The notes under the pieces were generated by a model. It was not told where the DNA came from, searched no databases, and was given only the letters and a program-made list of their open reading frames with translations. From the NCBI GenBank assembly GCA_963922205.1, contig CAWUHX010000263.1, positions 186,001-250,000 on the forward strand: 64,000 nucleotides of DNA. The letters are read 5' to 3'. The DNA comes from Romanomermis culicivorax. Taxonomy: Eukaryota; Nematoda; Enoplea; Mermithida; Mermithidae. The translations under genes were made by a program, and so were the position numbers. Shown here one piece after another: positions 34,242 to 45,747 of the stretch; within the stretch, counting starts at the first letter, position 1, and the number at the start of each line of letters is the position of its first letter.

Positions 34242-36634
34242 TGACGCCCTTTCTTAATGTTCTCAGAAACCCTGTTGCACCTACTGTGAAATTATGATAT
34301 CACCAAACAAAGGCTTGGGTTTTTGGTATTTATTATTAAATTACTCACAAATGTAAATAGATAAGGCAATAAACGGAACGGTGCGCGGGCTCGAAGGTGC
34401 AAAGGTTGGCACAAATAGGAGAGGTTAAAACTCTGCAGTTTGTTGTAGGGAAGGCAAATTCCAACAAGGGATTTGGCTATTCCGATATTCCGTAAATGAA
34501 TGGCAACGAGGGATTCGGCTGTTCGGAAATCCTGTAGATGAAGGGCAACTCGTTTGCCTCTAGCCAGCAATCGTAAGGCGAGCGATCAGCTATCACATAA
34601 GTCCAAAGAGGAGCGATTAAACTATCACATAATTCGACGACTCCAAAACTCCAACGGCTGCAACAATTGCAACGACTAAAGAAGACTGACTCTTCTCCTT
34701 TTTCTCAGTCACACATCAACTTCCTTGGGGCGTGGTCAGCCCTGCTTGAGTTGTAATCCTGGCACATAGTTCCACTAAGTGGAAGTGCCTATAAAGTACT
34801 TGTCACGTGCCGCTCAATTCCCCAACGTCACGTGATTCCGATCATGCTGACATTTTGTTATTTTTTCATGTTTCGTTTATTACTTATTCATGCTTTTGTT
34901 TATTTCATTTTTACACATGCATTTTGTGTTCGTTTTTATATTTTTCATGCATTTCTATGTTTCGTTTTGTTGTATTTTTATTTCTTTATGAACGCGGGCT
35001 ACAGTAGGCCTTTTAGCTAAAAACTTCCGCCAGTCGTGCTCCATGAGCACATGGCTATTTTTGGTGCATTCATGCACCTCTTATCATCAAAAATTAGTGT
35101 CGTTTTTGTTACGCAAAAACGACTAGCTAAGAAGTTTAGCTAAAGACGTTCATATGCTTAGCATAGGCACTGCAGTCGGCCTCAGTGCTAAACGCATGTG
35201 AACGAAAAATGTCTATGTGCTCATAGGCATCTTCTGCATCACGTCTAGCTGCAGAAGTTAGCTTGAGCGCCGAGAAACTCGGCCCAAGCTGCAGCTGTAG
35301 CCAAACATGTCCTTAAAAGGACATGTTTCTTTAGTTTTTCGCTCATTCTTGGGTTCACCAAGCTTTCGTCCGGTTGTAACTCTGCGTCCGCCGCCTTCGT
35401 TTAAATTTGCATATTTTATTATACACCTGTGCGTCCGCCGCCTTTTATCTTCAATAAATTTGCATACACTTGCATCTCTTACTGTGTCCGCCGCCTTATA
35501 GCAAGTTAATTTGCATAAATTTATACCCGGTTACCGCGTCCGCCGCTTACCGCCTACAGTACCCGCTGCCCATCAGTGCCAGGTGTCCGACCGCCCCGGT
35601 TCGCGAAGAAAATGTTGGAGACTCGCCTCCCGCTCGCCGCCGCTCGCTGCTAGGACTCTGTGTGGATCGCACCCCCCCGCTCCAGTGCCAGAAGACCGAA
35701 AGTATCCAGGGACTTGCCGCCCGTTTCGTCGAATCGCTTGAGAAACAGGACTAGGTGAGTCTTCTCAGGGGATTATTGTTATTTGTGGGGTATTTGTTGG
35801 GAAATCCTTCCTAAGTCGGTTTCCCAAGTTTTCCACAGATAAGTAGGGCCTCCACCTCTCAGGTTCGGGCTAAAAGGGGCTGCCTGGTTCATAATCGGGT
35901 CCCACAAATTAGGTCATTTTACGGGTGACCCTGTCCCCACTCTCACTGAGTAGGACTCGGGGATTGTCGCACCTAGCCTGGCAGCGTTGTCCATTACCCT
36001 ACAGCAAGACCCCAAGGACAACACCAGAGAACCGACTATAGACCTCTCTATAGCCACCATTCGCCAGGTTAGGCCCCAACGCCAACCAAGGAAAGCCTGG
36101 GGAAAATGCCAGTATCCATCAGGAGTCGCAGCCTATTACTCACTGTAATAGGATCAATCTGATATGGTTCACCATCAATGTGACGTCCAAAACACGGTAT
36201 TACCTGATGTGATACCCAAACCTCCCCAGCTCTCCCAAATCCACATGTCATACACGTGACATGGATGGCGCAATATGTGACATACTGTAGCAGTGTAGCA
36301 CCTGCTACTTCAACGGTTTTTGCCATAATTATTGGTGGGTTCGAAACATTGAACCCATTAGTGTATTTTTGAGTGAAAGTGGTTTTTTTGTTTTAAAGTG
36401 TGTCGACCCTTCGATTTCTTGCCTAGTACATACATAACAGTGCAAAAATGGTAAATAAAGTACTTGAGAAATAAGTCTGGTTTCCAACTCAGAACACAGA
36501 TTAACAAAAGCTTGGGAAACCACTAATTGGTTACATAATTGTACATGACGAGAAAAACATGTGGGACATGAGGGATAAATTAAATATATGAAAATTTGCA
36601 TAAAAATTATCCTAATTTTTACAACTCCTTGACA
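34242..36634 (+). mobile_element. Solo LTR of a third family, itself split by another solo LTR
   Basis: Begins TGTGACGCCC and ends CCTTGACA, flanked by GCAT at 34238-34241 and 36635-36638. Both flanks are MITE sequence that joins correctly when it is removed. It is about 907 bp without the nested LTR. It has a TATAAAG at about 34790 and AATAAA near 36452, in promoter-to-poly(A) order. It is GC-richer than its surroundings in the left part. Confidence 0.6.
34801..36282 (+). mobile_element. Solo LTR of the first retroelement's family, 4-bp target duplication
   Basis: Collinear with the LTR at 10812-12259 from TGTCACGTG to TATGTGACA. Flanked by TACT at 34797-34800 and 36283-36286. It has one more gcgtccgccgcc/aatttgcat unit (about 35390-35550) than the other LTR. 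The hairpins, the poly(A) signal near 35454 and the splice donor at 35755 are kept. No internal sequence remains, so it arose by LTR-LTR recombination. Confidence 0.85.
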
Positions 36635-36770
36635 GCATACTGCCCAAACTTCTAAAAAATTTTTAGAGCGAAAAATTTTACAGTAAAAGCTCTGTGTAAA
36701 CAATTTTAACGACAGCACTAATTTGCATCTCTTTTCTATTCGAAAGCATTTTATAAAAAACAAACTAGAA

Positions 36771-37405
36771 ACTTCTCTACTCATGGGACAGGGGTGAAGA
36801 CGTAGGTGCAAGTTGATTTTTCGACTCCTGAACATCAGGTGTCATTGATGCATGGTCCAGAAGTTTGGCACCAGTCCAATAGACCACCGCTGTCCGATTC
36901 CACGACTCTTGTACGCAATTTTTTTCGAAAGAAACGACGCAATGCTGATGTAAACATTTTCCAATTGGCATGAACGGAATCGCAGCAATTTGATAGATTT
37001 AAGATAGATTTGCAGTGTGACAGCAGGTGACTCAGAAGAAGTAGGCGATAAAGTTGAATCTTTGATAAAATAATGCCTCAAAAAACCTCATAGCGCCGAA
37101 AAATTGAGTAGTTGGAAGAAAAAATTGAGATCCTTGATGACATCTACATAAAAATTTGGTCCCAAACTATATGGGCGATGGAAATTGGGGTAAAATGACC
37201 CAATGACATAAACATGTACAAAGAACTTTTAGGAAATGGTATTTCAGCAATAATTTTTTCTCATGTGGAAAGTTTATTTGTGTGATTTTGATTTAATTTT
37301 TGAAGTTCTCAGTTTGAGTGCAAACGTAGTAATTCTCAATATATTTGAACACATAACAGTACAGCTTACTGTATCATAATTCGCCGGCGCACATGCAATT
37401 TCGTT
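36771..37405. other. Gap without recognised genes
   Basis: AT-rich; no supported exon or bounded repeat. Confidence 0.4.
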
Positions 37406-37525
37406 CGACCAGTGTTATTTTTTTGTGCCAAAACATGGTTTTTGGCACAAAAAAATTTGGAATGGCACAAAAAATTTTGAGCGTTTGTGCCAATTGGCAC
37501 AAAAATTTTGGCTGGTCGAACATTA
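37406..37525. repeat. Short inverted-repeat element with gtgcc/ggcac hairpins
   Basis: Outer arms TTCGACCAG and CTGGTCGAA enclose stems gtgccaaa/tttggcac and gtgccaattggcac. Similar pieces occur at about 41480-41575 and 42975-43030. Probably a small MITE family. Confidence 0.5.
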
Positions 37526-37575
37526 AATTTCCTTAATTTTTAGACGTCTAGGGGCTGAAAATGCAAAAAATTTTC

Positions 37576-39276
37576 GGCGCTTCGCGCCACTGTTTTTTTT
37601 CCCCTCCCCCGGGCCTTTTCCCCAAATGGGGAAAGGGATCAAAATTTTTTTCCCCATTTTCCCGAAGTCGTTTTTTTCGCTTAAAAATGCTCACAGACGC
37701 TTTATTTACGTGTTTTTGGGCTTTTTCAAGCCTTCTGGTGTTTTTAGACCCATTAATTCATCAAAAATTGAGGAAAAAATTGAAATTTTCGAGTTCAAAG
37801 TTTAATCTACAAGCATTGGAACAAACTTTCAAGCAAACTATCCAAAAGCATAATGACTTTGAATTACATGAGAAATCGATGGTTAAGTCCTCCATGTTGA
37901 CAATTGAGAACCTAAAAGGGATGTTAATCTTTCCGGCGCGAAGCGCCGGAAAAATTTTTTGGGTTTTGATATTCTGCGACGCTAGAAAATCAATTTTCCA
38001 AACGTTTATTTCAAGAAGTAGATTTGAATTTTGTGTTCAAAAGCCGTAATTTCTAGAATTTTACTCGAAAATTGTTAAAACCAGTATAATTTATTTGTAA
38101 ACTCTCATACTTGGTCGAAAATATATGAGTAAGCAGAGTATAAATTTCCGAAAGATATTTCCATGAAGCATTTAAATTGATTTTACGTTAGAAAAGAAAT
38201 AATTGCATCAAAAAGCTTAGAGACTTGACGTATTGATCTTTCTCAAAAGGAAAAAATGCGAATCTTCATTAAATATCATGATAAAATATTGAAGATTACC
38301 AATGAAAACATGAGATAATACGTTCAAGATGATGAAAACTATTATAGATTATATGATAAATGAAAGTAGACATGCTAAAAGCCGCGCCAGGGGTTAGTAA
38401 TGCATAATAATGATTATTAAAGTTATAATCGGCGCGAAGCGCCGGAAAATTTTGAGATTATGACCTTCTAAAATGCACCAAAATGCATCTTTTCTGTATC
38501 CGATCCCCAAAATTTTCTTCCCCAAATGGGGAAAGAGCCCAAAATTTTTTTCCCCTTTCCGAATTTTTTTTCCCGAAAAAGCACGATTTGGGGAAAAAAA
38601 CAGTGCTTCGCGCCCACCGTTTTTTTTTCCTCAAATGGGGTCTTTTGAGGAAAAAAATTTCGAAATGAGGAAAAAAATTTTGGGTATGGTTCTCATTGTG
38701 GAAAAAATTTTGGGGAACCCTAAACCGAAAAGATGCGTTTTGGTGGACTTTAAAAGGTCAAAATCTCAAAATTTTCCGGCGCTTCGCGCCGGTCAAGGGT
38801 ATATTTATAACTATATTCTATCAGGCGCGGCCGTTAGCATATCTACTTCGACTTACTAATTAATGCTCAACAGTTTCTATCAATCAAGTTAGCTCGTTTC
38901 ATTTTCTAATCGTTTACAGTCAATTATGTCGCCGAAAATAGAGATTTTTAATCAAGTCTATCAATTTTTTCTTTCGATGATTGAAATTTTTTTAACGTTT
39001 GCAATCTGAACTTTTACGTTTATTGAAGGTGAAAATTTAAGACATTACTCTAGAACGCGATTTTAAAACATTTGTTCACGAATCTGTTGGAGAGATTTAT
39101 TTTTCAGCGTTTTAGAATATAAAAACTGAAAAATTTTTCCGGCGCTGGGCGCCGGAATGGGAAGCAAATTACACTTCATCAGTCTGATTTTAATTTATTT
39201 CACAGCGTTATGAAAGTTCATTTTCCAGCGTTTTAGAAAGTGAAGAGCAAAAAATTTTTCCGGCGCTCCGCGCCGG
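37576..39276. repeat. Cluster of GC hairpins GGCGC-NNN-GCGCC in AT-rich DNA
   Basis: Perfect or near-perfect stems lie at 37576-37588 (loop TTC), 37933-37949 (GAA), 38430-38445 (GAA), 38776-38792 (TTC), 39139-39155 (TGG) and 39260-39276 (TCC). Further ones are at 41641-41655 (TAC), 42068-42080 (TTC), 44635-44651 (TGC) and 58628-58640 (GAA, one mismatch). Degenerate copies lie near 38604, 39608, 47440 and 49690. Most are next to a run of A/T such as aaaaattttt. The stem is constant while the loop varies. Confidence 0.85.
38430..38792. mobile_element. 363-bp inverted-repeat element ending in GC hairpins
   Basis: The first ~90 bases from the 38430 hairpin (ccggaaaattttgagatt...) are the reverse complement, with few changes, of the last ~90 up to the 38792 hairpin. 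The middle is rich in ccccaaatgggg and aaaaaaattttgggg. No target duplication was found. Confidence 0.6.
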
Positions 39277-40379
39277 ACCAAGAATTAAATAAAATCAAAT
39301 GTTGATAGCAGATAAATTCATGAGAACTCTATCGTTAACTTGCTTTATCCGCTCCTATAGAACACCAATATATTCTTCATGAGCTCATTTTGACTAACAT
39401 AACCAGAATTTTCTGAATTTTTTTCCTCATTTTTGCAGGTTTCTGACTACAAATACAACAAAATGCTTGGGTATGCTCCTAAAATGCATAAAAAAGCATC
39501 CGTAGCCACATTATAAGCGTTTTTAAAAATGTGGAAAATTTTTGGAAAATGAGGAAAAAAATTTTGGGTCCGGTTCTCATGTGGAAAAAATCTTCGAGGA
39601 AAAAAAACGGTGTTCGCGCCGCGCCGAGTCAATGGGTATAATATTTCCTATTCGTATATTTGACCCGAACGCGAACAATTTCTGTACAAACAGTGTATTA
39701 GTATTGTTGCAGCAAACTTTATAGGCTGTTAAGACTGATGAGTGAAAAGAAATTCTGAATATTCTCTGTGAATTCTCAGTCAGATTCGGATTTAAAACTG
39801 GAATTCTTACTTTTTGTGTTGATTGATTCAAATAGAAAAACCGATATCGTTGATAATCGTACAATGTTTGGATCGAAAAAACCTTTTCCCTAATTGAAGA
39901 AAAGGGTCAGAATTTTTTCCATATTTTCCCAAAGTCGTTTTCTCGCTTAAAGACGGTAAAAGACGCTTTATTTGAGTGTTTTTGAGCTTTTTCAATTTCA
40001 AACCTTCGGACGTTGGAAAATTTGGGGAACATGGTGGCCAAGTGAAAATTTCCAAAACGGCTGTTTTTGGGGGTTTTATGGTGTTGCGCATCCAATGGAA
40101 GTGGAATTGGGTCTCGGAAAGGGACGGGAAGGAAAAAAAAATTTGAATAAATTTTATGCAAATTTTTTTTCAAAAATAAAGGGCATGTGTGCGGGACAAA
40201 TTCCGATACTCAATTCCACGTGCGAAGATGCAAACACCATGAAACCGCCAAAAACAAGCACTTTGGAAATTCTCACTTGGGCACCAGGTGTGCGACAGTC
40301 ACAGTGTGTACAGTAAGCACGCATCTAGCCCCGAAACTCACTATCCTACTGGAAGTACATTTGGAAGAGCCTCTACAGC
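39277..40379. other. Repeat-derived gap, no gene
   Basis: Pieces such as ggttctcatgtggaaaaaat (about 39570) recur near 38690 and, inverted, near 41210. They look like fragments of the same inverted-repeat family. No coding region is supported. Confidence 0.4.
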
Positions 40380-40400
40380 GCTGCGCCCTTCGGGCGCAGC
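40380..40400. repeat. Long perfect GC hairpin with TTC loop
   Basis: Nine-base arms GCTGCGCCC and GGGCGCAGC around TTC. The stem differs from the GGCGC family but the loop is the same. Confidence 0.8.
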
Positions 40401-40492
40401 TGCTGTACCCTAAGCCTAAGCCTAAGGAAAATTTTAAAGGTAGGGTAAATTCGGTGGCCACCGTCATCTGCAGTTTACCCATAAATAACAAT

Positions 40493-40567
40493 CGTCCAAA
40501 ATAAACTCGTCCAAAATAAAACCGTCCAAAATAAAATCGTCCAAAATAAAATCGTCCAAAAATAAGC
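40493..40567 (+). repeat. 15-bp tandem repeat, five units
   Basis: Units are cgtccaaaataaaat or close variants. Confidence 0.85.
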
Positions 40568-41640
40568 GCCAATAGGTGTCTAAAAAATAATTATGCAAAT
40601 TATTAGTAGTTGAACAGCTGGTCTTAATAACTCAATCTGAACAAATAAACATGCAAATCAGCCAAATAAGCAAGCCATGCTAACAAACGGCCAATATGCA
40701 AATGAGGTCAAGGGTCAAACAAGGCATTGCACACACGATTTCATGCTCACATTCTGCATAAACCATAGCATGACACAAAATCACAACCGGAAGCAACCTT
40801 CCACAAAAAACCGAAAATGCGTCACTAAAATTCTCAACTTTCGCAAAGGTGCCCCCTATTTTCGTGCGACATGCAAATTTATCAGCTATTCTCAGTGGCA
40901 GTCACTCGAAATCTAACTGCAGGTACATGTATGTGCATCCAAGTCTCCAGGGAACGACCGGGTTACTGTACCTCGCTCAATTTTTCTCCAAAATTCATGC
41001 GTTTTTTCATGTTTAACCACGCTCTCCAAGCGTGCTCATAACTTTTGAACCGTTAGCTCCCCAGCCATGAATAAAAGTTTCCCATGCTCCAAACCGCCTA
41101 ATCTTTTCAACTGAGTTCCAGTGTGGGTAAACTGGGGATCAACCATGATCCCCAGTTTACCCCGGACGTTTTTAAACACCGTAGCGTACCGTTTTTTTCG
41201 TCGAAGATTTTTTCCACATGAGAACCGAATGCAAAATTTGTTCACTCATTTTCCAAAAATTTGCCACATTTTTAAAAACGTTCATAATTTGGTCATAGAT
41301 ATTTTTTCTGCATTTTAGGTCAGTAACCTAACCTGCAAAGCAAAAATGAGGAAAAAATGGAGAAAATTCTATTCAGGCCAGTCAACTTGAGATGATGAAA
41401 TGATATACATACATATTGGTGTTCTACAGAAGCATATTAGCGATGTAGTTCTCATGAACTTATCTGCAATCTTGGTGTTTTTTTTGTGCCAAAACATGGC
41501 TTTTGACACAAAACAATATGGAACGGCACAAAAAATTGTGAGTGCTTGTGCTAATTGGCATAGATTTTTCGACTGGTCAAAGAACAAGCTTACATGATTT
41601 CTATTCATTTTAGAGGCTAAAAATGTAAAAGTTTCTCGGT
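40568..41640. other. Gap without recognised genes
   Basis: Contains an imperfect inverted pair (tggggatcaaccatgatcccca at about 41133-41154). No gene is supported. Confidence 0.35.
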
Positions 41641-41713
41641 CGGCGCTACGCGCCGAGTCATCTCTTAAATTGATATTAGCTACTTCTGTTTTGCAATTAT
41701 CATCGATAACGAT

Positions 41714-42480
41714 CATACCTGTACTTGGGGGGGGACCCCCACCCCCAACAACTTGGCCGAACCCTATACCCAAATGTCGGGTCGGGACCCCCACCCCCAA
41801 CTTGGTCAACCCTATACCCAACCCCCCCCCCCCCCAAACCGTACATGTAATTGGGGGAAGTGCTATGGGAACTCCCCCCCCGGAAATCGTCGACCATATG
41901 GCTAGCCATTGGGCGACCCCCCCCAGGATTTTCCAATCCTATGGCTAGCCATATGGTAGCCGTATGAACCCCCATACTTTTAGTCGGAAAAATACTGAAA
42001 AATGCCACTTTTTTCAAGAAAAATGTCAATTTTTGAACAAAAAATTGTCGAAAACGTCAATTTTCTCGGCGCTTCGCGCCATAAGTACATTTTTTTTTAT
42101 CATTTTTAGACAAAAGTTACTACTTTTTCAACCGTTTTTTGGACTTTTTTCATGAAAAAATCGAATTTTGTTTCCTTCAGAGACCCCTGCCCCCCCCCAA
42201 ATTTTGGGAATTACTGACCCCCTGCCCGAAAAAAGTGCTCCAACCCCCCCCCCCAGACCTCGGAGCTCCGTTACATGTATGCCCCAAACTCGGAAAAAGT
42301 GGAAAAAATAAGGAAAAAAGTGGCTTTTTTGGCCTTTTTTGGGAAAATTTTCGAAATTTTTCCGATTTTTTGGGGGTTTTTATCGACCCCCCTCCCCGGA
42401 ATTTTGGAAAAGTTGCAACCCCCACTCACAAAATTTTGGGTTTACCCTCACCCCAACTGGTCGGACCTCTTACAGGTATG
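41714..42480. mobile_element. hAT-like MITE (CATACCTGTA ends) with exact 8-bp target duplication
   Basis: Ends CATACCTGTA and TTACAGGTATG. Flanked by ATAACGAT at 41706-41713 and 42481-42488. Internal sequence is strongly biased, with G/C homopolymers. It is split by the element at 41840-42281; without that it is about 317 bp. No transposase frame is present. The 8-bp duplication fits hAT transposases; Mutator-type is the alternative. Confidence 0.8.
41840..42281. mobile_element. hAT-like MITE (CATACATGTAA ends), nested copy
   Basis: Ends CGTACATGTAATTG and TTACATGTATG. Flanked by CCCCAAAC at 41832-41839 and 42282-42289. It contains a GGCGC-TTC-GCGCC hairpin at 42068. Relatives are at 47630, 55054 and 58435. 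Confidence 0.8.
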
Positions 42481-43033
42481 ATAACGATGTTTGTATCATT
42501 ACAGCTAATTTGTATAGGTTGTCAATGACATGAATACTAATTCTGAACTTCCTCTGCTCATCCAATGGGATTCGGATTTGAAACTGAAATTATTATTTTT
42601 GGTTTTTGTGCTAGAAATTTTCACAATTTTTGACTTAATTTTCTTTTGGAGTACGCAGTCAAAAAGACACTCTGAATTCAATCATGACATTGTTTTAGAA
42701 AGGTGTTCTTGGCCGAAAATTGAAGGAAAATGTACTTAAACTTCTTGAGCAATTCCATGAAAATATTAAAGTTTTCGCAGCATTTCATTTCTATCCGACT
42801 CTCGTACAGTCTTATCATCTCATTGACGTGGTTAGCTGAAAAACAAAGTGCTCACGACGATTATTACGCATATTAAGTACACTGCGAGGAACGTAGCTCT
42901 AATTATGTTTGTATCAAACTTTTGACCTAGAACTTTTTCGCAGTTTTCAGTATGTTTCTAGCGGGAAAAAGTTTTTATGCCAATGGCACAAATTTTTCGG
43001 TCTCTTGTGCCAATTGGCACAAAAAAAATATAT

Positions 43034-43966
43034 GAATGATCTTGGTGTTATGTTCAATGAAAAATTGTCAGCAACTGCCCACTGTAATTATGTGGTTAAA
43101 AAAGCATCTAGGTTGGCAAATTTGATTTTAAAATGTTTTCACCCTAACTTCAATGAATTGAAAATCAGGGCTTTTAAATCCTATGCTCTCCCTATTCTGG
43201 AATATGGTTCACCACTCTGGAATCCTTGTTTGATTGGGTATACTAAATTAGTAGAAAAAGTTCAACGAAGGTTTACAAAAAGACTTTTTGGTTATAAAGA
43301 TTTAAGCTATAAGGAGCGCCTCGACAAATCTGGCCTTGATGACCTTGCATTGAGACGTACGTGTATCGACTGATCTTACATGTTCTTAATTTTGAAATTT
43401 AAAGTTATTCCACCTGATTTTTTTTCACCTTGTGTCCGTTCAATTATCGCGCGTCCAACTTATTTAAATAGTATAAATCGAAATATAACTCTAATGCTTT
43501 AAAACATGATTTCATACCTGTAAGAGCTCCTATCAGTTGGGGGAGGGTAAACCCAAGATTTTGGGGCGGGGTCCCAACATTTCCAAAATTTTGGGGTCGG
43601 GGTCCTAACATTTTCAAAATTTTTGAAAGGGGGTCGAAAAAGCCCCCAAAAAAGTCGAAAAATTTTCGAAAATTTCCCTTAAAAAGGCCAAAAAAGCCAC
43701 TTTTTTCCTAATTCCTTCCAATTTTTCTAGTTTGAGGGGGGTTGGGTATAGGGTTGACCAAGTTGGGGGTGGGGGTCCCAACATTTGGGTATAGGGTTCG
43801 ACCAACCTCCCCCCAAATTACAGGTATGTTTGCTTGCGAAATATTAATGTTTGGAATTCCTTACCCAATGATATCATTCGTTCGAACAATATGCCCTGTT
43901 TTCGGTCTGAATTGAGTCATTTTTTAAAGCTCAATTCGCACGTGCTTTTGTCACGTCCATGAGCTT
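43034..43966 (+). pseudogene. Decayed LINE (non-LTR retrotransposon) reverse transcriptase C-terminus
   Basis: The reading NDLGVMFNEKLSATAHCNYV, ILEYGSPLWNP, VEKVQRRFTKRLFGY matches the end of LINE RT domains. After an inserted MITE at 43513-43828 the typical tail RNINVWNSLPNDII continues. Stop codons and frame changes near 43371 and 43490 show it is dead. Clade is not determined; the 5' part is absent. Confidence 0.75.
43513..43828. mobile_element. hAT-like MITE (CATACCTGTAA ends) inside the LINE
   Basis: Ends CATACCTGTAAGAGCTCC and CCCAAATTACAGGTATG, 316 bp. It interrupts LINE coding sequence, which fixes its limits approximately. No clear target duplication remains. Confidence 0.65.
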
Positions 43967-45747
43967 TTCTGTATTATTCTTATGTATTTACTCTTGTATT
44001 TATTCGCATTTAATAAATTTCTTTCTTTCTTTCCTAAAACGCTGGAAAATAAATCTTTGCAACAAATATTCCGGAATAAAAGTTCTAAAATTGCATTCTA
44101 GAATAATGTGTTCAATCTTCATTGTCTATAAATCCAAAAATTTCATGTTAAAAGCGTTTGGAAAATTCCTAGCCCCAATAGGAAAAATTTAGAGAATTGA
44201 TGAAAAATCTCTATTATCGGCGCAATACTGACTGTTGACGATTACAAAATGAGACGAGCTAACTTGATTGATAGAAACTGTTGTGCATTAATTAGTAAAT
44301 GGAAGTACATACGCTAACGGACTGAAATTCAAAAAATTTTAATATCAAAATATCATGGATAAATGTCCGATCCGATCTCTTATTGTTTCTCGTCATATTG
44401 AAAAAAATCAAAATTTTTCTTGATCCCTTTTTAGTGTTTGAATATTTTACGGTTTTGTGAATTAAACTTTCCATTTAGAATATAATTCAAACATCATCAG
44501 TGCCGAAAAATAAAAGATGTTTTTTATGTTTGAGAAATCCAAACTATCGGGTGCGTACTAAATTTTTGTATTAGATAAATGTTGAAAAAGATACAATTTT
44601 CTGCATTCTAGAATACTGAAATTTAGAAAATTTTCCGGCGCTGCGCGCCGGCAGGCATAAACTATCTTCGACTAAAAGATAGAATGTCTGTTGCCGAAAT
44701 TTTTTGCAACCTTTCTTTACGATCGGTCACTTATGGTTGTAGCAGAATAAGGTGAAAATGCATTTTCCGACATTTTAGAAGCCTTGAAATGAAAATTTAT
44801 CGATAGTCTTGCCAGACTCCAAAACTCATGAAATCCAGTTGCAGAAGTTTAGAACTGCCGTAATTTTAATGAAGTTCAAAAAAATTAGCATTTAATCCCT
44901 TTTCTGATAGAAGTGAAGTGAATTTATCAATTTTAGTTTGAGCAAGCATGTTCCTACTTTTACGACGTGTACTTTGAATTACCTATTTAAGATAATGAAG
45001 CAAGTGGAAAATAATAATTGTACGGAAATAGGTGGGATGGTACCGAATTTTTTTCACTAGAATTCCGTACGGTACGGAAATAACCATGGTACGACCTGGG
45101 TAGGAAATTTTCACCGCTCATTTATGAATATCAGAAACAGCGTAGGACCCAACAAGCTTCTTTGAGAGTTCATTGATTATTTAGGTTGGAGCTGGAACAC
45201 TTTTTTCCCCGACCGTCTTACCACATTTGTGAAAAGACTTGAAAAAAGTTGCTACAAAGTAGTAAATTTTTTTCCGTTGTGTGCAATAATTTCGCAACAT
45301 TTTGTAAATTGTACATTTTTATTACTCCAGCACTCCGAAATTGTTGAAGAACTTAATCATATTTTATAGAGGCATCAATGAAAGTGATGATGAAGATAAC
45401 GACAATGAATGAGAGTATAATGATGATCCTAAATAACCGTTGATTTGGAAAATAAATGTTATTGACCATTCTTTCTCTGATTCATGAATCTAGATTTTTT
45501 ATTGAAAAGACCTCGTTAAGAGTCACAGTAATTTATTCCACGTTTGTGGAAAAACTCTAAATTTTTTTCCACATTCTAAAATTTTTTTCCACAAATAGGG
45601 CTATATGACATTCTCCCCATTCTGCGAATTCGGCTGAATACATTCCTGGTGAGAATAATCAGTGGATATACATTACAGTACGCGCCAGAATTTTCTTCTT
45701 CAATCATTGCAAAATAAATATTCTCAGATATACGTGCGTGTAACATA
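43967..45747. other. Gap upstream of the phosphatase gene
   Basis: Holds one GC hairpin (44635) preceded by a gttttagaa-type tract shared with 39120 and 39230, and two ttttttccac motifs near 45560-45590. The gene's promoter should lie within the last few hundred bases, but I see no defined TATA box there. Confidence 0.4.

Larger units (their letters stand above)
33866..36767. mobile_element. Interrupted TAGTCTG-family MITE holding nested insertions
   Basis: MITE sequence starts at tatagtagttttcttgaaatgc, resumes at 34189-34241 (gaaagcaag...tttgtgagcat) and finishes at 36635-36767 (gcatactgccc...aaacaaacta). The gaps are filled by the elements listed at 33910 and 34242. Confidence 0.6.

Noticed and set aside
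36329..36835. 168-codon minus frame
   Set aside because: Composition is Phe/Cys/Leu-rich as expected by chance, and it runs across LTR and MITE boundaries.
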